Source of the DNA: Oscillospiraceae bacterium
GTDB lineage: Bacteria; Bacillota; Clostridia; Oscillospirales; UBA929
Direction of reading: 5' to 3'
DNA: 20,927 bases
Assembly (NCBI GenBank): GCA_009784085.1
Contig: WRCJ01000020.1
Span: 1-20,927, forward strand
Positions 7,935-14,776 of the stretch are shown here, piece by piece (position 1 is the stretch's first letter; each line of letters starts with the position of its first letter). The translations under genes were made by a program, and so were the position numbers. Below the pieces are notes generated by a model, which was not told where the DNA came from, made no database searches, and saw only the letters and a program-made list of their open reading frames with translations.

Positions 7935-9793
7935 GCGAACACAACCGGAGGACGCCGCACAGGGGACCCATGGGCGGCATGAGGGGCGGCCAGGGCATGG
8001 GCCAATCCATTGAAAAGGCAAAGGACTTCAAAGGGACATGGGGAAAGCTGATACGCTATTGCAAACGCTATATGCCTGTCGTTGCGATAGCGCTCGCCGT
8101 GGCGGCTGGCGCCACCGCGCTACAGATCATCGGCCCGAATAAAATTGGGGATTTGTCGAACGAAATCTACAACAGCCTGCACGATCTCGTGGAAGGGGTC
8201 CCCGTGCTGCGCGCGATCGATTTTACGGCTGTATTCGACATCGGCATCGTGGTTGTCATCTTCTATGCTTCGTCGGCGATATTGAGCTTTGTCGAAAACT
8301 ACATGATGGCCACGATGTCCGCGCGGATATCCAAAGAAATGCGGACGGACATTTCCCGGAAAATGGGCAGGCTACCGCTCAAATACTTCGACAAAACAAG
8401 CCATGGCGATGTCATCAGCCGCGTGACGAACGATGTTGACGCCATCGGGCATACGCTGAACCAAAGCCTCGATATGCTGGTGAGGGCGATCACGATGTTT
8501 TTCGGATCGCTCATCATGATGTTCTATAATAGTTGGATTCTTGCGCTTGTCGCCATTGGGTCGTCTTTCATCGGCTTCGGGCTGATGATGTTCATCATGT
8601 CGAAATCCCAAAAGTATTTTAAGATACAGCAGGAGGGGCTAGGCGAGATCAACGGCCATATTGAGGAAATCTATTCGGGGCACAATGTCGTCAAGGCATA
8701 CAACGGCGGGAAGAACGCGAAAAAAACCTTTGAGGGCATCAACGAAACCCTCTATGAGAGTGGATGGAAATCTCAATTCATGTCCGGGCTGATGATGCCG
8801 CTCATGCAGTTTATCGGGAATTTCGGGTATGTGGCCGTCTGCGTGGTCGGTGCGGCGTTGGCCATGAGCGAGATCATCCCCTTTGGCGTCATCGTGGCGT
8901 TTATGATATACATTCGCCTGTTCACACAGCCGTTGTCGCAGTTGGCGCAATCTATGCAGCAGCTCCAAAGGACAGCCGCGGCGGGGGAGCGCGTGTTTAT
9001 CTTCCTCGACGAGGAAGAGCTGGCCGATGAAAGCCAAAAGCTCAAAAAGCTGGAAAATATAGTCGGCGAAGTCGAATTCCGGGATGTCCACTTCGGGTAT
9101 GAGCCGAATAAAACCATCATCAACGATTTTTCCGCCAAAGTTAAAGCCGGGCAGAAAGTCGCCATCGTCGGCCCCACCGGCGCCGGAAAAACGACGATGG
9201 TCAATCTCTTGATGCGCTTTTATGATATAGACAGCGGGGAAATATACATCGATGGAACCCCCATCAACCACACGACGCGGGAAAACGTGCATGAGCAATT
9301 CTGCATGGTCCTGCAGGACACGTGGCTCTTTGAGGGGACCATCAAGGAAAACATTATTTACAGCAAGCAGGGCGTGACGGATGAAGAGGTTGTCGCCGCG
9401 TGCAAAGCGGTCGGCATCGATCATTTCATCCGCGCACTTCCGCACGGCTACGAAACCGTGCTGAATGACAAGGCCAATTTGTCGGTAGGCCAGAAACAGC
9501 TTGTCACGATTGCCCGCGCCATCATCCAGGACGCGCCGCTCCTGATATTGGACGAGGCGACGAGCTCGGTCGATACCCGCACCGAACGCCATGTCCAACA
9601 AGCGATGGACAAGCTGACGCACGGCAGGACGTCGTTTGTCATCGCCCATAGGCTGTCGACGATCAAGAACGCCGATATGATCCTGGTGATGCGCGATGGC
9701 GATATCGTCGAGAGCGGGAACCATGCCGAGCTCCTTGCCCAAGGCGGGTTTTACGCCGAACTCTACAACAGCCAGTTTGAACAGGTTTCCTAG
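7931..9793 (+). CDS. ABC exporter half-transporter with catalytic ATP site
   Basis: A 620-residue partner of the preceding gene, starting inside its stop codon (ATGA). The first 25 residues are Arg-, Gly- and Met-rich (RGPMGGMRGGQGMG), a tail often seen in this subunit. Around six membrane helices occupy roughly 45-340. The ATPase domain has Walker A GPTGAGKTT (414-422), Q-loop Gln462, Walker B LLILDEATSSVD (537-548) with catalytic Glu542, and switch His573. Its signature is LSVGQ (517-521) rather than LSGGQ, matching the partner's degenerate Walker B. One site of the heterodimer is therefore predicted to hydrolyse ATP and the other mainly to bind it. It resembles the YfiC/BmrD/TM288 class. 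Export of a noxious compound under MarR control is the likely role; the substrate is not known. Confidence 0.94.
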   Translation: MSEHNRRTPHRGPMGGMRGGQGMGQSIEKAKDFKGTWGKLIRYCKRYMPVVAIALAVAAGATALQIIGPNKIGDLSNEIYNSLHDLVEGVPVLRAIDFTAVFDIGIVVVIFYASSAILSFVENYMMATMSARISKEMRTDISRKMGRLPLKYFDKTSHGDVISRVTNDVDAIGHTLNQSLDMLVRAITMFFGSLIMMFYNSWILALVAIGSSFIGFGLMMFIMSKSQKYFKIQQEGLGEINGHIEEIYSGHNVVKAYNGGKNAKKTFEGINETLYESGWKSQFMSGLMMPLMQFIGNFGYVAVCVVGAALAMSEIIPFGVIVAFMIYIRLFTQPLSQLAQSMQQLQRTAAAGERVFIFLDEEELADESQKLKKLENIVGEVEFRDVHFGYEPNKTIINDFSAKVKAGQKVAIVGPTGAGKTTMVNLLMRFYDIDSGEIYIDGTPINHTTRENVHEQFCMVLQDTWLFEGTIKENIIYSKQGVTDEEVVAACKAVGIDHFIRALPHGYETVLNDKANLSVGQKQLVTIARAIIQDAPLLILDEATSSVDTRTERHVQQAMDKLTHGRTSFVIAHRLSTIKNADMILVMRDGDIVESGNHAELLAQGGFYAELYNSQFEQVS

Positions 9794-9808
9794 CGGGGCA
9801 GGTACTAA

Positions 9809-9840
9809 CGTTAGGGCGCCCCAGACGGGGCGCCCTAACG
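9809..9840. repeat. Perfect 14-bp inverted repeat between convergent genes
   Basis: CGTTAGGGCGCCCC, a four-base AGAC loop and the exact complement form a very stable hairpin 16 bases after the exporter operon. No T-run follows on either strand, so it is not a standard intrinsic terminator. It may protect mRNA 3' ends or be part of the adjoining repeat family. Confidence 0.8.
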
Positions 9841-9972
9841 CGGGCGTAACGTGGGCGTAACGCGGGGGCGCCTCGGACGAGGCGCCCTAACGCGGGCGTA
9901 ACGTGGGCGTAACGCGGGGGCACCCCGGACGAGGTACCCTAACGCGGGGGCGCCTGGGATACCCGGCGTCCC
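9841..9972. repeat. 52-bp tandem repeats, two copies plus a partial third
   Basis: Units 9841-9892 and 9893-9944 have the same length and nearly the same sequence. Each begins CGGGCGTAACGTGGGCGTAACG and ends in a hairpin around GGACGAGG with CCCTAACG. A shorter degenerate copy continues to about 9972. Each unit contains internal CGTAACG duplications and an inverted repeat like the one at 9809-9840. No gene is evident here. Confidence 0.8.
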
Positions 9973-9986
9973 TTGCTTATTTCCTT

Positions 9987-10733
9987 TTACCGCTTCCCTT
10001 TGCCTTTGCCCTTGCCCTTGCCTTTGCTTTGTGCGGCAACCACTTTGGGCGCAATCAGCGAGTATGCCCAGACGGCCAGGGCGGCACCGGCGAGCGGCGC
10101 GACGATGAAGATCCACAGATCGGACAGGTAATCGACACCGGCGAAGATGGCGGGTCCGATGCTTCTGGCGGGGTTGACCGATGTCCCGGTGATCGGGATG
10201 CCGACGATGTGGACGAAGGTCAATGTCAACCCGATCACGATCCCGGCGACGCCGCCCTTGCTTTCGTCGGATGTTACGCCCAAGATGACCAAGATGAAGA
10301 TGAAGGTCAACACGACCTCTATCAGCAAAGAGGCCCCGATGCCGCCCGCATTGGCGGCGGGCGGACCCAAAGCGAGGGCGGCGTTTGATCCCAAGGCGCC
10401 CGTTTGGTCGGGAATCCCGAAGGCCGCCAGGAGCCGCAACAGGCCGGCGGCGGCGATGGCGCCGCCGACCTGGGCGGAGACGTAGCCGCCAAACTCCTTG
10501 ACGCTCAACTTGTTGCGCAGGAGCATGGCCAGGGAAACGGCGGGGTTGATATGGCAACCGGACACGCCGCCTATCACATAGGCCATGGCTACAATGGAAA
10601 GGCCGAACGCAAGGGCCACCGCGAGATGGCCTCCTTCCGTTCTTGCTCCTAGGAATACCGCGCTGCCGCATCCCATGAATACCAGCACAAAGGTCCCGAT
10701 GAATTCCGCGCCAATCTTCTTTGTCAGGTTCAT
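9987..10733 (-). CDS. aqpZ: Aquaporin Z-type water channel
   Basis: A 248-residue major intrinsic protein with six membrane helices and two half-helices. Both pore motifs are present: NPA at 63-65 (GCHINPAVS) and NPA at 187-189 (TSVNPARS). The four selectivity-filter positions are Phe43, His175, Thr184 and Arg190, the Phe/His/Thr/Arg set of water-specific AqpZ rather than of glycerol facilitators, so water conduction is predicted. AGGAGG lies seven bases before the ATG, and a separate promoter precedes it. The oddity is the C-terminus, which ends in five Lys-Gly pairs plus Lys-Arg, encoded by a six-base repeat; this basic tail would lie in the cytoplasm. Synteny with mnmE probably carries no functional meaning. 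The family assignment is secure and the substrate preference is an inference from the filter. Confidence 0.94.
   Translation of the reverse strand: MNLTKKIGAEFIGTFVLVFMGCGSAVFLGARTEGGHLAVALAFGLSIVAMAYVIGGVSGCHINPAVSLAMLLRNKLSVKEFGGYVSAQVGGAIAAAGLLRLLAAFGIPDQTGALGSNAALALGPPAANAGGIGASLLIEVVLTFIFILVILGVTSDESKGGVAGIVIGLTLTFVHIVGIPITGTSVNPARSIGPAIFAGVDYLSDLWIFIVAPLAGAALAVWAYSLIAPKVVAAQSKGKGKGKGKGKR
9993..10028 (-). repeat. 6-bp tandem repeat encoding Lys-Gly tail of aquaporin
   Basis: Six consecutive hexamers of the form (C/T)TTGCC, with slight variants at the ends, encode alternating Lys and Gly at the aquaporin C-terminus. The copy number could vary without shifting the frame. Confidence 0.85.
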
Positions 10734-10773
10734 TGTCTTGCCTCCTCATTCTTTAGTATTTCGTGATAGTAAT

Positions 10774-10802
10774 ATTATATTCAAATATAAGGACCTGATC
10801 AA
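10774..10802 (-). promoter_or_regulatory. Promoter of aqpZ
   Basis: On the minus strand TTGATC (10802-10797), a 17-base spacer and TATAAT (10779-10774), about 40 bases before the aqpZ start in an AT-rich gap of an otherwise GC-rich region. No convincing terminator for mnmE separates them, so some read-through is possible. Confidence 0.65.
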
Positions 10803-10871
10803 TGTATTTCGTCATAACCTAACAATCGCGCGGGGTCGGGGATGGGGGGTTGCGGTTTGCCCCCAATGCCC

Positions 10872-12263
10872 CTACTTTCCCACGCAGAACCGTGAAAACA
10901 CCCGGTCGATGATATCCGCCGACAAGTCCCTCCCGGTGATCTCCCCCAGGTTGGACAGGGCGGATTCCAATTCTGTGAGCACCACGTCCGCCGTGAAGCC
11001 TGCGCCGAGGGCGTCCGCCGCCGATGCCACCGCCTCCGCCGCGCCCGTCACCGCCTCCGCGTGGCGTAGGTTTGTCAGCAACGTGCCCCCCGCGTGGATG
11101 CCCGCGCCCGCGCCGGCGCCCGCGTCCAGCACGCGCCCAATCATCCTGTCCAATGCGTCCAAGCCCTGCCCGGTCAACGCGCTGACCCGGCAAACCTCGG
11201 GGAAAGACGCCTCGATCGCGGCGATATCGACATCGGCATGGTGGGGCAGATCGCTTTTGTTGAGCAGGACAATGGTCGCCCGCCCCCGGGCCATGTCCAG
11301 GGCTTCGCCATCCTTGCCGTCAAGCGACCGCGAACCGTCCAGCACCACCAGCACAAGCCCGGCTTTCCGCGCGGCCTCGCGGGCGCGGTCAATGCCCATG
11401 CGCTCGGCGACGTCGCCCGAAGGGTTGCGCAACCCGGCGGTGTCGGCTATGCGCAGCCAATGCCCGCCCATATGCAACGATTCGACAAGCGTGTCCCGCG
11501 TCGTGCCGGGTTGCGCTGTGACAATGGCCCGCTCGTAGCCCAACAGCGCGTTGAGTAAGGAAGATTTGCCCGTGTTGGGCTTGCCGATGAGCGCGCAAGG
11601 CACGCCCTCCCGCAGGATCTTGCCCCGATCGTACGTGGAGGCCAGCCCTAAGAGCCGGGCGCCGATGCGCCGCAGCGATTCGATGATGTCCGGGGTGGGC
11701 AGGGGCGGGATGTCGTCCTCGGGGTAGTCCACCAACGCCTGGAAATGGGCGCATAGGTCGCAAATCGACGACCAAATCTCCTCGATGGCGCGGCTCAAGG
11801 CGCCGCCCAACTGCCCGGCGGCGTTGCGGGCGGCCAGGGCGGTTTCGGCGGAGATGAGGTCGATGACCGCCTCGGCTTGCGCCAAGTCCATCCGTCCGTG
11901 CAAGAACGCGCGCCGCGTGAACTCGCCCGGCTGCGCCGGACGCGCCCCCCCGGCATATAGCAGCCGCAACACCTCGCGCAGCAAGGCCGGGGATCCGTGG
12001 CAATGCAATTCGACCACGTCGTCGCCGGTATAGCTGTCCGGGCCGGGGAACACCACCGCCAAGGCCTCGTCCAGCACATCGCCGCTTGGGTCGCGGACAA
12101 GGCCCAAGCACAATTGCCGGGCGGGGAAGCTGTCGAGGGCGTCGCCCGACTTCCCGGAGATCACTTTGCCGGCTATCTCGATAGCGTCGCCGCCGCTCAA
12201 TCGAATCACGCCGATGGCGCCCATCAGCGGAGGCGTAGCCAATGCCGCGATGGTGTCGTTCAT
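10872..12263 (-). CDS. mnmE: tRNA uridine-5-carboxymethylaminomethyl modification GTPase
   Basis: MnmE with MnmG installs the carboxymethylaminomethyl group on wobble U34 of certain tRNAs, including those for Gln and Lys, both of which are encoded in this window. The protein has 463 residues, a normal length. The N-terminal folate-binding domain begins DTIAALATPP and contains GAIGVIRLSG. The G domain has G1 GKPNTGKSS (227-235), G2 PGTTRD (252-257), G3 DTAG (274-277), G4 NKSD (335-338) and SALTG. The C-terminus is FCVGK, carrying the essential Cys of the FC(I/V/L)GK motif. The usual Ala of NxGKSS is Thr. A Gly-Ala repeat (GAGAGAG) lies after the G domain. The start at 12263 matches the family; an in-frame extension to 12326 reads only leader repeats. 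It is not next to mnmG here. Confidence 0.95.
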   Translation of the reverse strand: MNDTIAALATPPLMGAIGVIRLSGGDAIEIAGKVISGKSGDALDSFPARQLCLGLVRDPSGDVLDEALAVVFPGPDSYTGDDVVELHCHGSPALLREVLRLLYAGGARPAQPGEFTRRAFLHGRMDLAQAEAVIDLISAETALAARNAAGQLGGALSRAIEEIWSSICDLCAHFQALVDYPEDDIPPLPTPDIIESLRRIGARLLGLASTYDRGKILREGVPCALIGKPNTGKSSLLNALLGYERAIVTAQPGTTRDTLVESLHMGGHWLRIADTAGLRNPSGDVAERMGIDRAREAARKAGLVLVVLDGSRSLDGKDGEALDMARGRATIVLLNKSDLPHHADVDIAAIEASFPEVCRVSALTGQGLDALDRMIGRVLDAGAGAGAGIHAGGTLLTNLRHAEAVTGAAEAVASAADALGAGFTADVVLTELESALSNLGEITGRDLSADIIDRVFSRFCVGK

Positions 12264-12331
12264 ATTTTCCGCATCCCCCATACATCGCAGTGTCCCGCGC
12301 ACACCTCGGTATACCATGCCGCGCATACCTT

Positions 12332-12361
12332 AGTATACCTATAGCCATAACACCTTGTCAA
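12332..12361 (-). promoter_or_regulatory. Promoter of mnmE; gap 12264-12574
   Basis: On the minus strand TTGACA (12361-12356), an 18-base spacer and TATACT (12337-12332). The mnmE leader (12264-12331) contains two copies of GGTRTGCGCGG and a GGTATACC palindrome. Between this promoter and the divergent one at 12478 (12362-12477) I see no gene or clear signal. Confidence 0.7.
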
Positions 12362-12477
12362 GGCGTCCGCGGGTTTTGTCGGCCTATATTTTGTGCATAT
12401 CAACTTGATACGACACTAATATCCCGGAAATACACAGGGAATTACGCTCTTTTTTCAACTAAATTTCAAGAATTCCC

Positions 12478-12506
12478 TTGACAAAAGTCGAAATTAAGTA
12501 TATAAA
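12478..12506 (+). promoter_or_regulatory. Promoter of the Rrf2 regulator gene
   Basis: TTGACA (12478-12483), 17-base spacer, TATAAA (12501-12506). TCAAG at 12466-12470 and CTTGA at 12477-12481 form an inverted repeat with a 6-base gap that overlaps the -35, a possible autoregulatory site for the Rrf2 protein. The operator idea is speculative. Confidence 0.75.
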
Positions 12507-12574
12507 TGATTTACATAACGTGTGACCCTGCGTCACGCCCGCGCTGGATAGGCAACATGTTGGAGGTGCTGCGT

Positions 12575-13006
12575 ATGAAAATCCCCACCAAGAGCCGCTA
12601 CGGCCTGCAGTTTATGCTCATGCTGGCCGCGCATTACAGAAAGGGAATCATTCCCCTAAGGGAGATTGCCGAACAGGAAAACCTTTCAGAGAAATACTTG
12701 GAACAGATCGTTGTACTATTTACCAAAGCCGGCTTGGTGAAAAGCGTGCGCGGTGCGCGCGGGGGTTATCGTTTGGCCCAGCCCCCCGAAACCATCCGGG
12801 CCAGCGACGTGTTACGTTTGAGCGGCGATCCCATGCTGCCGCAGAACGAGTTGCTGGGAGTTACACCCGCTATGGAGGAAGAGAGCCCGGCGATCGTATC
12901 GTTGTGGACAGACATCCAGGCAGCCGTGTCTTCGGTCGTTGACAGTGTCAGCTTGGCCGATTTGGCGCAAAAGCAACAGGAAAGCCACATGATCCAAGGC
13001 GCGTGA
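12575..13006 (+). CDS. Rrf2-family transcriptional regulator without Fe-S cysteines
   Basis: A 143-residue winged-helix regulator. It opens MKIPTKSRYGLQFMLMLA, and the recognition region reads LREIAEQENLSEKYLEQIV, followed by the wing phrase VRGARGGYRLAQPP, all typical of Rrf2. The start at 12575 fits the family and has GGAGG nine bases upstream; an in-frame extension from 12506 overlaps the promoter -10. IscR and NsrR carry three Cys in the loop after the wing, but this protein has none at all. It is therefore not an Fe-S sensor of that kind, and is closer to CymR-type members that act through a protein or metabolite partner. It stands at the head of the rightward gene block, divergent from mnmE. 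Targets are unknown. Confidence 0.92.
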   Translation: MKIPTKSRYGLQFMLMLAAHYRKGIIPLREIAEQENLSEKYLEQIVVLFTKAGLVKSVRGARGGYRLAQPPETIRASDVLRLSGDPMLPQNELLGVTPAMEEESPAIVSLWTDIQAAVSSVVDSVSLADLAQKQQESHMIQGA

Positions 13007-13082
13007 GCGAGGGGCACGAAGGGTCTTCCACGGCGGCTTAGCACCGTCATGGGGGGCCTTTGTCGTAACAATCCCCCTAGGG

Positions 13083-13127
13083 GCGCCCTAGCCGGAACCT
13101 TATGGGCGTCCTAGCGGAACCTTATGG
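13083..13127. repeat. Tandem repeat of about 22 bp between Rrf2 and yjbQ
   Basis: GCGCCCTAGCCGGAACCTTATGG is followed at once by GCGTCCTAGCGGAACCTTATGGG, differing by one substitution and one deleted base. It resembles the intergenic repeat cluster at 9809-9972 in its GGCGCCCTA core. The 159-base gap 13007-13165 otherwise holds only a CCCCTAGGGG palindrome and no clear promoter or terminator. Confidence 0.75.
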
Positions 13128-13165
13128 GAATCTTAATGGCGCCGTAGAGAAGGAAGTGAGCGTTC

Positions 13166-13582
13166 ATGAAATCCTACCGAAAAGAGTTGACCTTTCATCT
13201 GCCTACCCGCCGCGCCTATCGCAACATAACCCCGGACGTACAAGCTTGCATTGTGGAGTCCAGCATCCAAGAGGGGCTGGTGCTGGTCAATGCCATGAAC
13301 ATCACGGCTGCCGTGTTTGTCAACGACGACGAATCGGGCTTGCACCGCGACTTCGAAACTTGGCTGGAACGCTTGGCGCCCGAGCGGCCATACGAACAAT
13401 ACCATCACAATGGTTTTGAAAACAATGCCGACGCCCATCTCAAACGGCAAATCATGGGGCGCGAGGCCGTGTTGGCTGTGACCGGCGGCCGGTTGGATTT
13501 GGGGACTTGGGAACAGGTTTTTTACGGAGAGTACGACGGCCGCAGGCCGAAACGGGTTCTGGTCAAGATTATCGGGGAATGA
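13166..13582 (+). CDS. yjbQ: YjbQ/UPF0047 family protein
   Basis: A 138-residue single-domain protein matching the YjbQ family along its whole length: VNAMNITAAVFVNDDE, the polar segment ENNADAHLKRQIMG and the C-terminal GRLDLGTWEQVFYGEYDG are family hallmarks. The family forms small trimeric barrels, and some members have a weak thiamine-phosphate synthase activity; the true cellular role is unsettled. The expected acidic, His and Asn residues of the pocket are present by eye. The ATG has GGAAGTGAG nine bases before it. It lies 159 bases after the Rrf2 gene and 34 bases before the racemase-like gene, probably in one transcript. No thiamine gene is nearby, so that pathway is not supported by context. 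Confidence 0.92.
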   Translation: MKSYRKELTFHLPTRRAYRNITPDVQACIVESSIQEGLVLVNAMNITAAVFVNDDESGLHRDFETWLERLAPERPYEQYHHNGFENNADAHLKRQIMGREAVLAVTGGRLDLGTWEQVFYGEYDGRRPKRVLVKIIGE

Positions 13583-13616
13583 GGATGCCGTCCTTTCATT
13601 TGAGGAGGGCTTGTAC

Positions 13617-14672
13617 ATGAACGTCCTGCTTATCGAAAAACAAAAGGTGCGCAACAATCTCAAAAAGGCGCGCCAGCGGGCAAAAGGCGCCGCCATTTAC
13701 GGTGTGCTCAAGGGCGATGCATATGGCCTGGGATTGGTGGAGACTGCCCGCTTCTTGCGGGACGAGGGGATCACCAGGTTTGCCGTCGGGCATCCCTACG
13801 AAGGCGCCGTGTTGCGGGAGGCCGGGTTTGGGAACGAAGAGATCCTGATGTTGCGATCGACTGCCGAACCCCATGAAGTCGAAGAGATCTTGGACGCGCA
13901 CTTGGTGGCGTCCGTGGGATCGCGCGACGCCGCCATCGTGTTGTCCGGGCTCGCCGAGCGGCGCGGCACGGTGGCCGAAGCGCAGATCAAGATCGACACC
14001 GGGCTGGGCCGCTATGGTTTCTTGCCCGATGAATTCGACAAAATACAATCGGTGTATCAATATATCAGCAATCTGGCCATCTGCGGCGTCTACACGCACA
14101 TCAACGCCCACGCCGGCGCCGGCGCCGCCCGCGCCCAGGTGGAGGCTTTCCGCGCACTTCTCAACCGGATGCAAAGCCTGGGCATGGATCCCGGGATTGT
14201 CCATGCCGCCGGGAGCGGCGCGCTCTTCCGGTTCGATCTGCCGCGCATGGATGCCGTGCGCATCGGGCAGGCGATGACCGGCCGGTTGCCCGGCAAAAAG
14301 AACGGCTTGCAGCCGGTGGGTACGGTGGTATGTCCCGTGTCGGAGATCCGCTGGTTGCCCAAGGGGCATAAAATCGGGACGAGCGAGAGGTACACCTGCC
14401 GCAAACCCACGCGGATAGCGCTTTTGCCGGTTGGCCTGTCCGATGGCATACGGGTGGGCCGCCTCAAGCGGGGGCGTTTTCTCAGCTTTCGGTTGTTCAG
14501 GGGGAAGACGGATACTGTGCGCATTGGGGACAGCCGGGCGCGCATTTTGGGCAACGTCGGCCTGACGCATACCGCCGTCGACTGCACATCCATCTCATGC
14601 GCCATCGGGGACACCGCGTGCATCGAGGCCGATCCCCTGTATTGCGCCAGGTTGGTCAAGAGATTCGTATGA
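13617..14672 (+). CDS. Alanine racemase-like PLP-barrel protein with altered active site
   Basis: A 351-residue protein with the fold III alanine racemase layout. The PLP lysine is Lys32 in VLKGDAYGLG (family form VVKADAYGHG). KIDTGLGRYGF, THINAHAG and DAVRIGQAM follow in the expected order, then a C-terminal beta domain. The second catalytic residue of true racemases, the Tyr of the (V/I)xYG motif, is missing: the aligned stretch is IGTSERY (253-259). The usual GYADG is GLSDG, and the conserved Met-Asp of GRxxMD is replaced by LTH. Racemisation is therefore doubtful; it may bind PLP, act on another amino acid or be regulatory. AGGAGG precedes ATG 13617; a TTG two codons earlier is less well spaced. 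Its end overlaps the decarboxylase gene (ATGA), pointing to coupled synthesis of two PLP proteins. Confidence 0.85.
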   Translation: MNVLLIEKQKVRNNLKKARQRAKGAAIYGVLKGDAYGLGLVETARFLRDEGITRFAVGHPYEGAVLREAGFGNEEILMLRSTAEPHEVEEILDAHLVASVGSRDAAIVLSGLAERRGTVAEAQIKIDTGLGRYGFLPDEFDKIQSVYQYISNLAICGVYTHINAHAGAGAARAQVEAFRALLNRMQSLGMDPGIVHAAGSGALFRFDLPRMDAVRIGQAMTGRLPGKKNGLQPVGTVVCPVSEIRWLPKGHKIGTSERYTCRKPTRIALLPVGLSDGIRVGRLKRGRFLSFRLFRGKTDTVRIGDSRARILGNVGLTHTAVDCTSISCAIGDTACIEADPLYCARLVKRFV

Positions 14673-14776
14673 CCAATATGACCAATATGACCGATATGAA
14701 CCATATGGCCGATATGGCCGATATGAACCCTATCACCCCTGTGACCCGTATGACCCCGATGACCCCGATGACCCCT
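14669..14776 (+). repeat. Twelve 9-bp repeats forming the decarboxylase N-terminus
   Basis: Twelve consecutive 9-base periods related to ATGACCAAT/ATGACCCCG encode tripeptides MTN, MTD, MAD, MNP and MTP. Ten of the twelve begin with ATG, one with ATC and one with GTG. All keep the frame, so slippage would change the length and the number of potential start codons without breaking the gene. Confidence 0.9.

Noticed and set aside
9809..9840. Standard intrinsic terminator for the ABC exporter operon
   Set aside because: The hairpin is perfect but no T-run follows on either strand, so I list it as a repeat only.
9809..9972. CRISPR array
   Set aside because: The units are contiguous tandem repeats with no unique spacers and no cas genes nearby.
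9835..10749. 304-codon minus-strand frame overlapping the aquaporin gene
   Set aside because: Arg-rich shadow frame of aqpZ and the GC-rich repeats, with no family motifs; the aquaporin frame has all expected residues.
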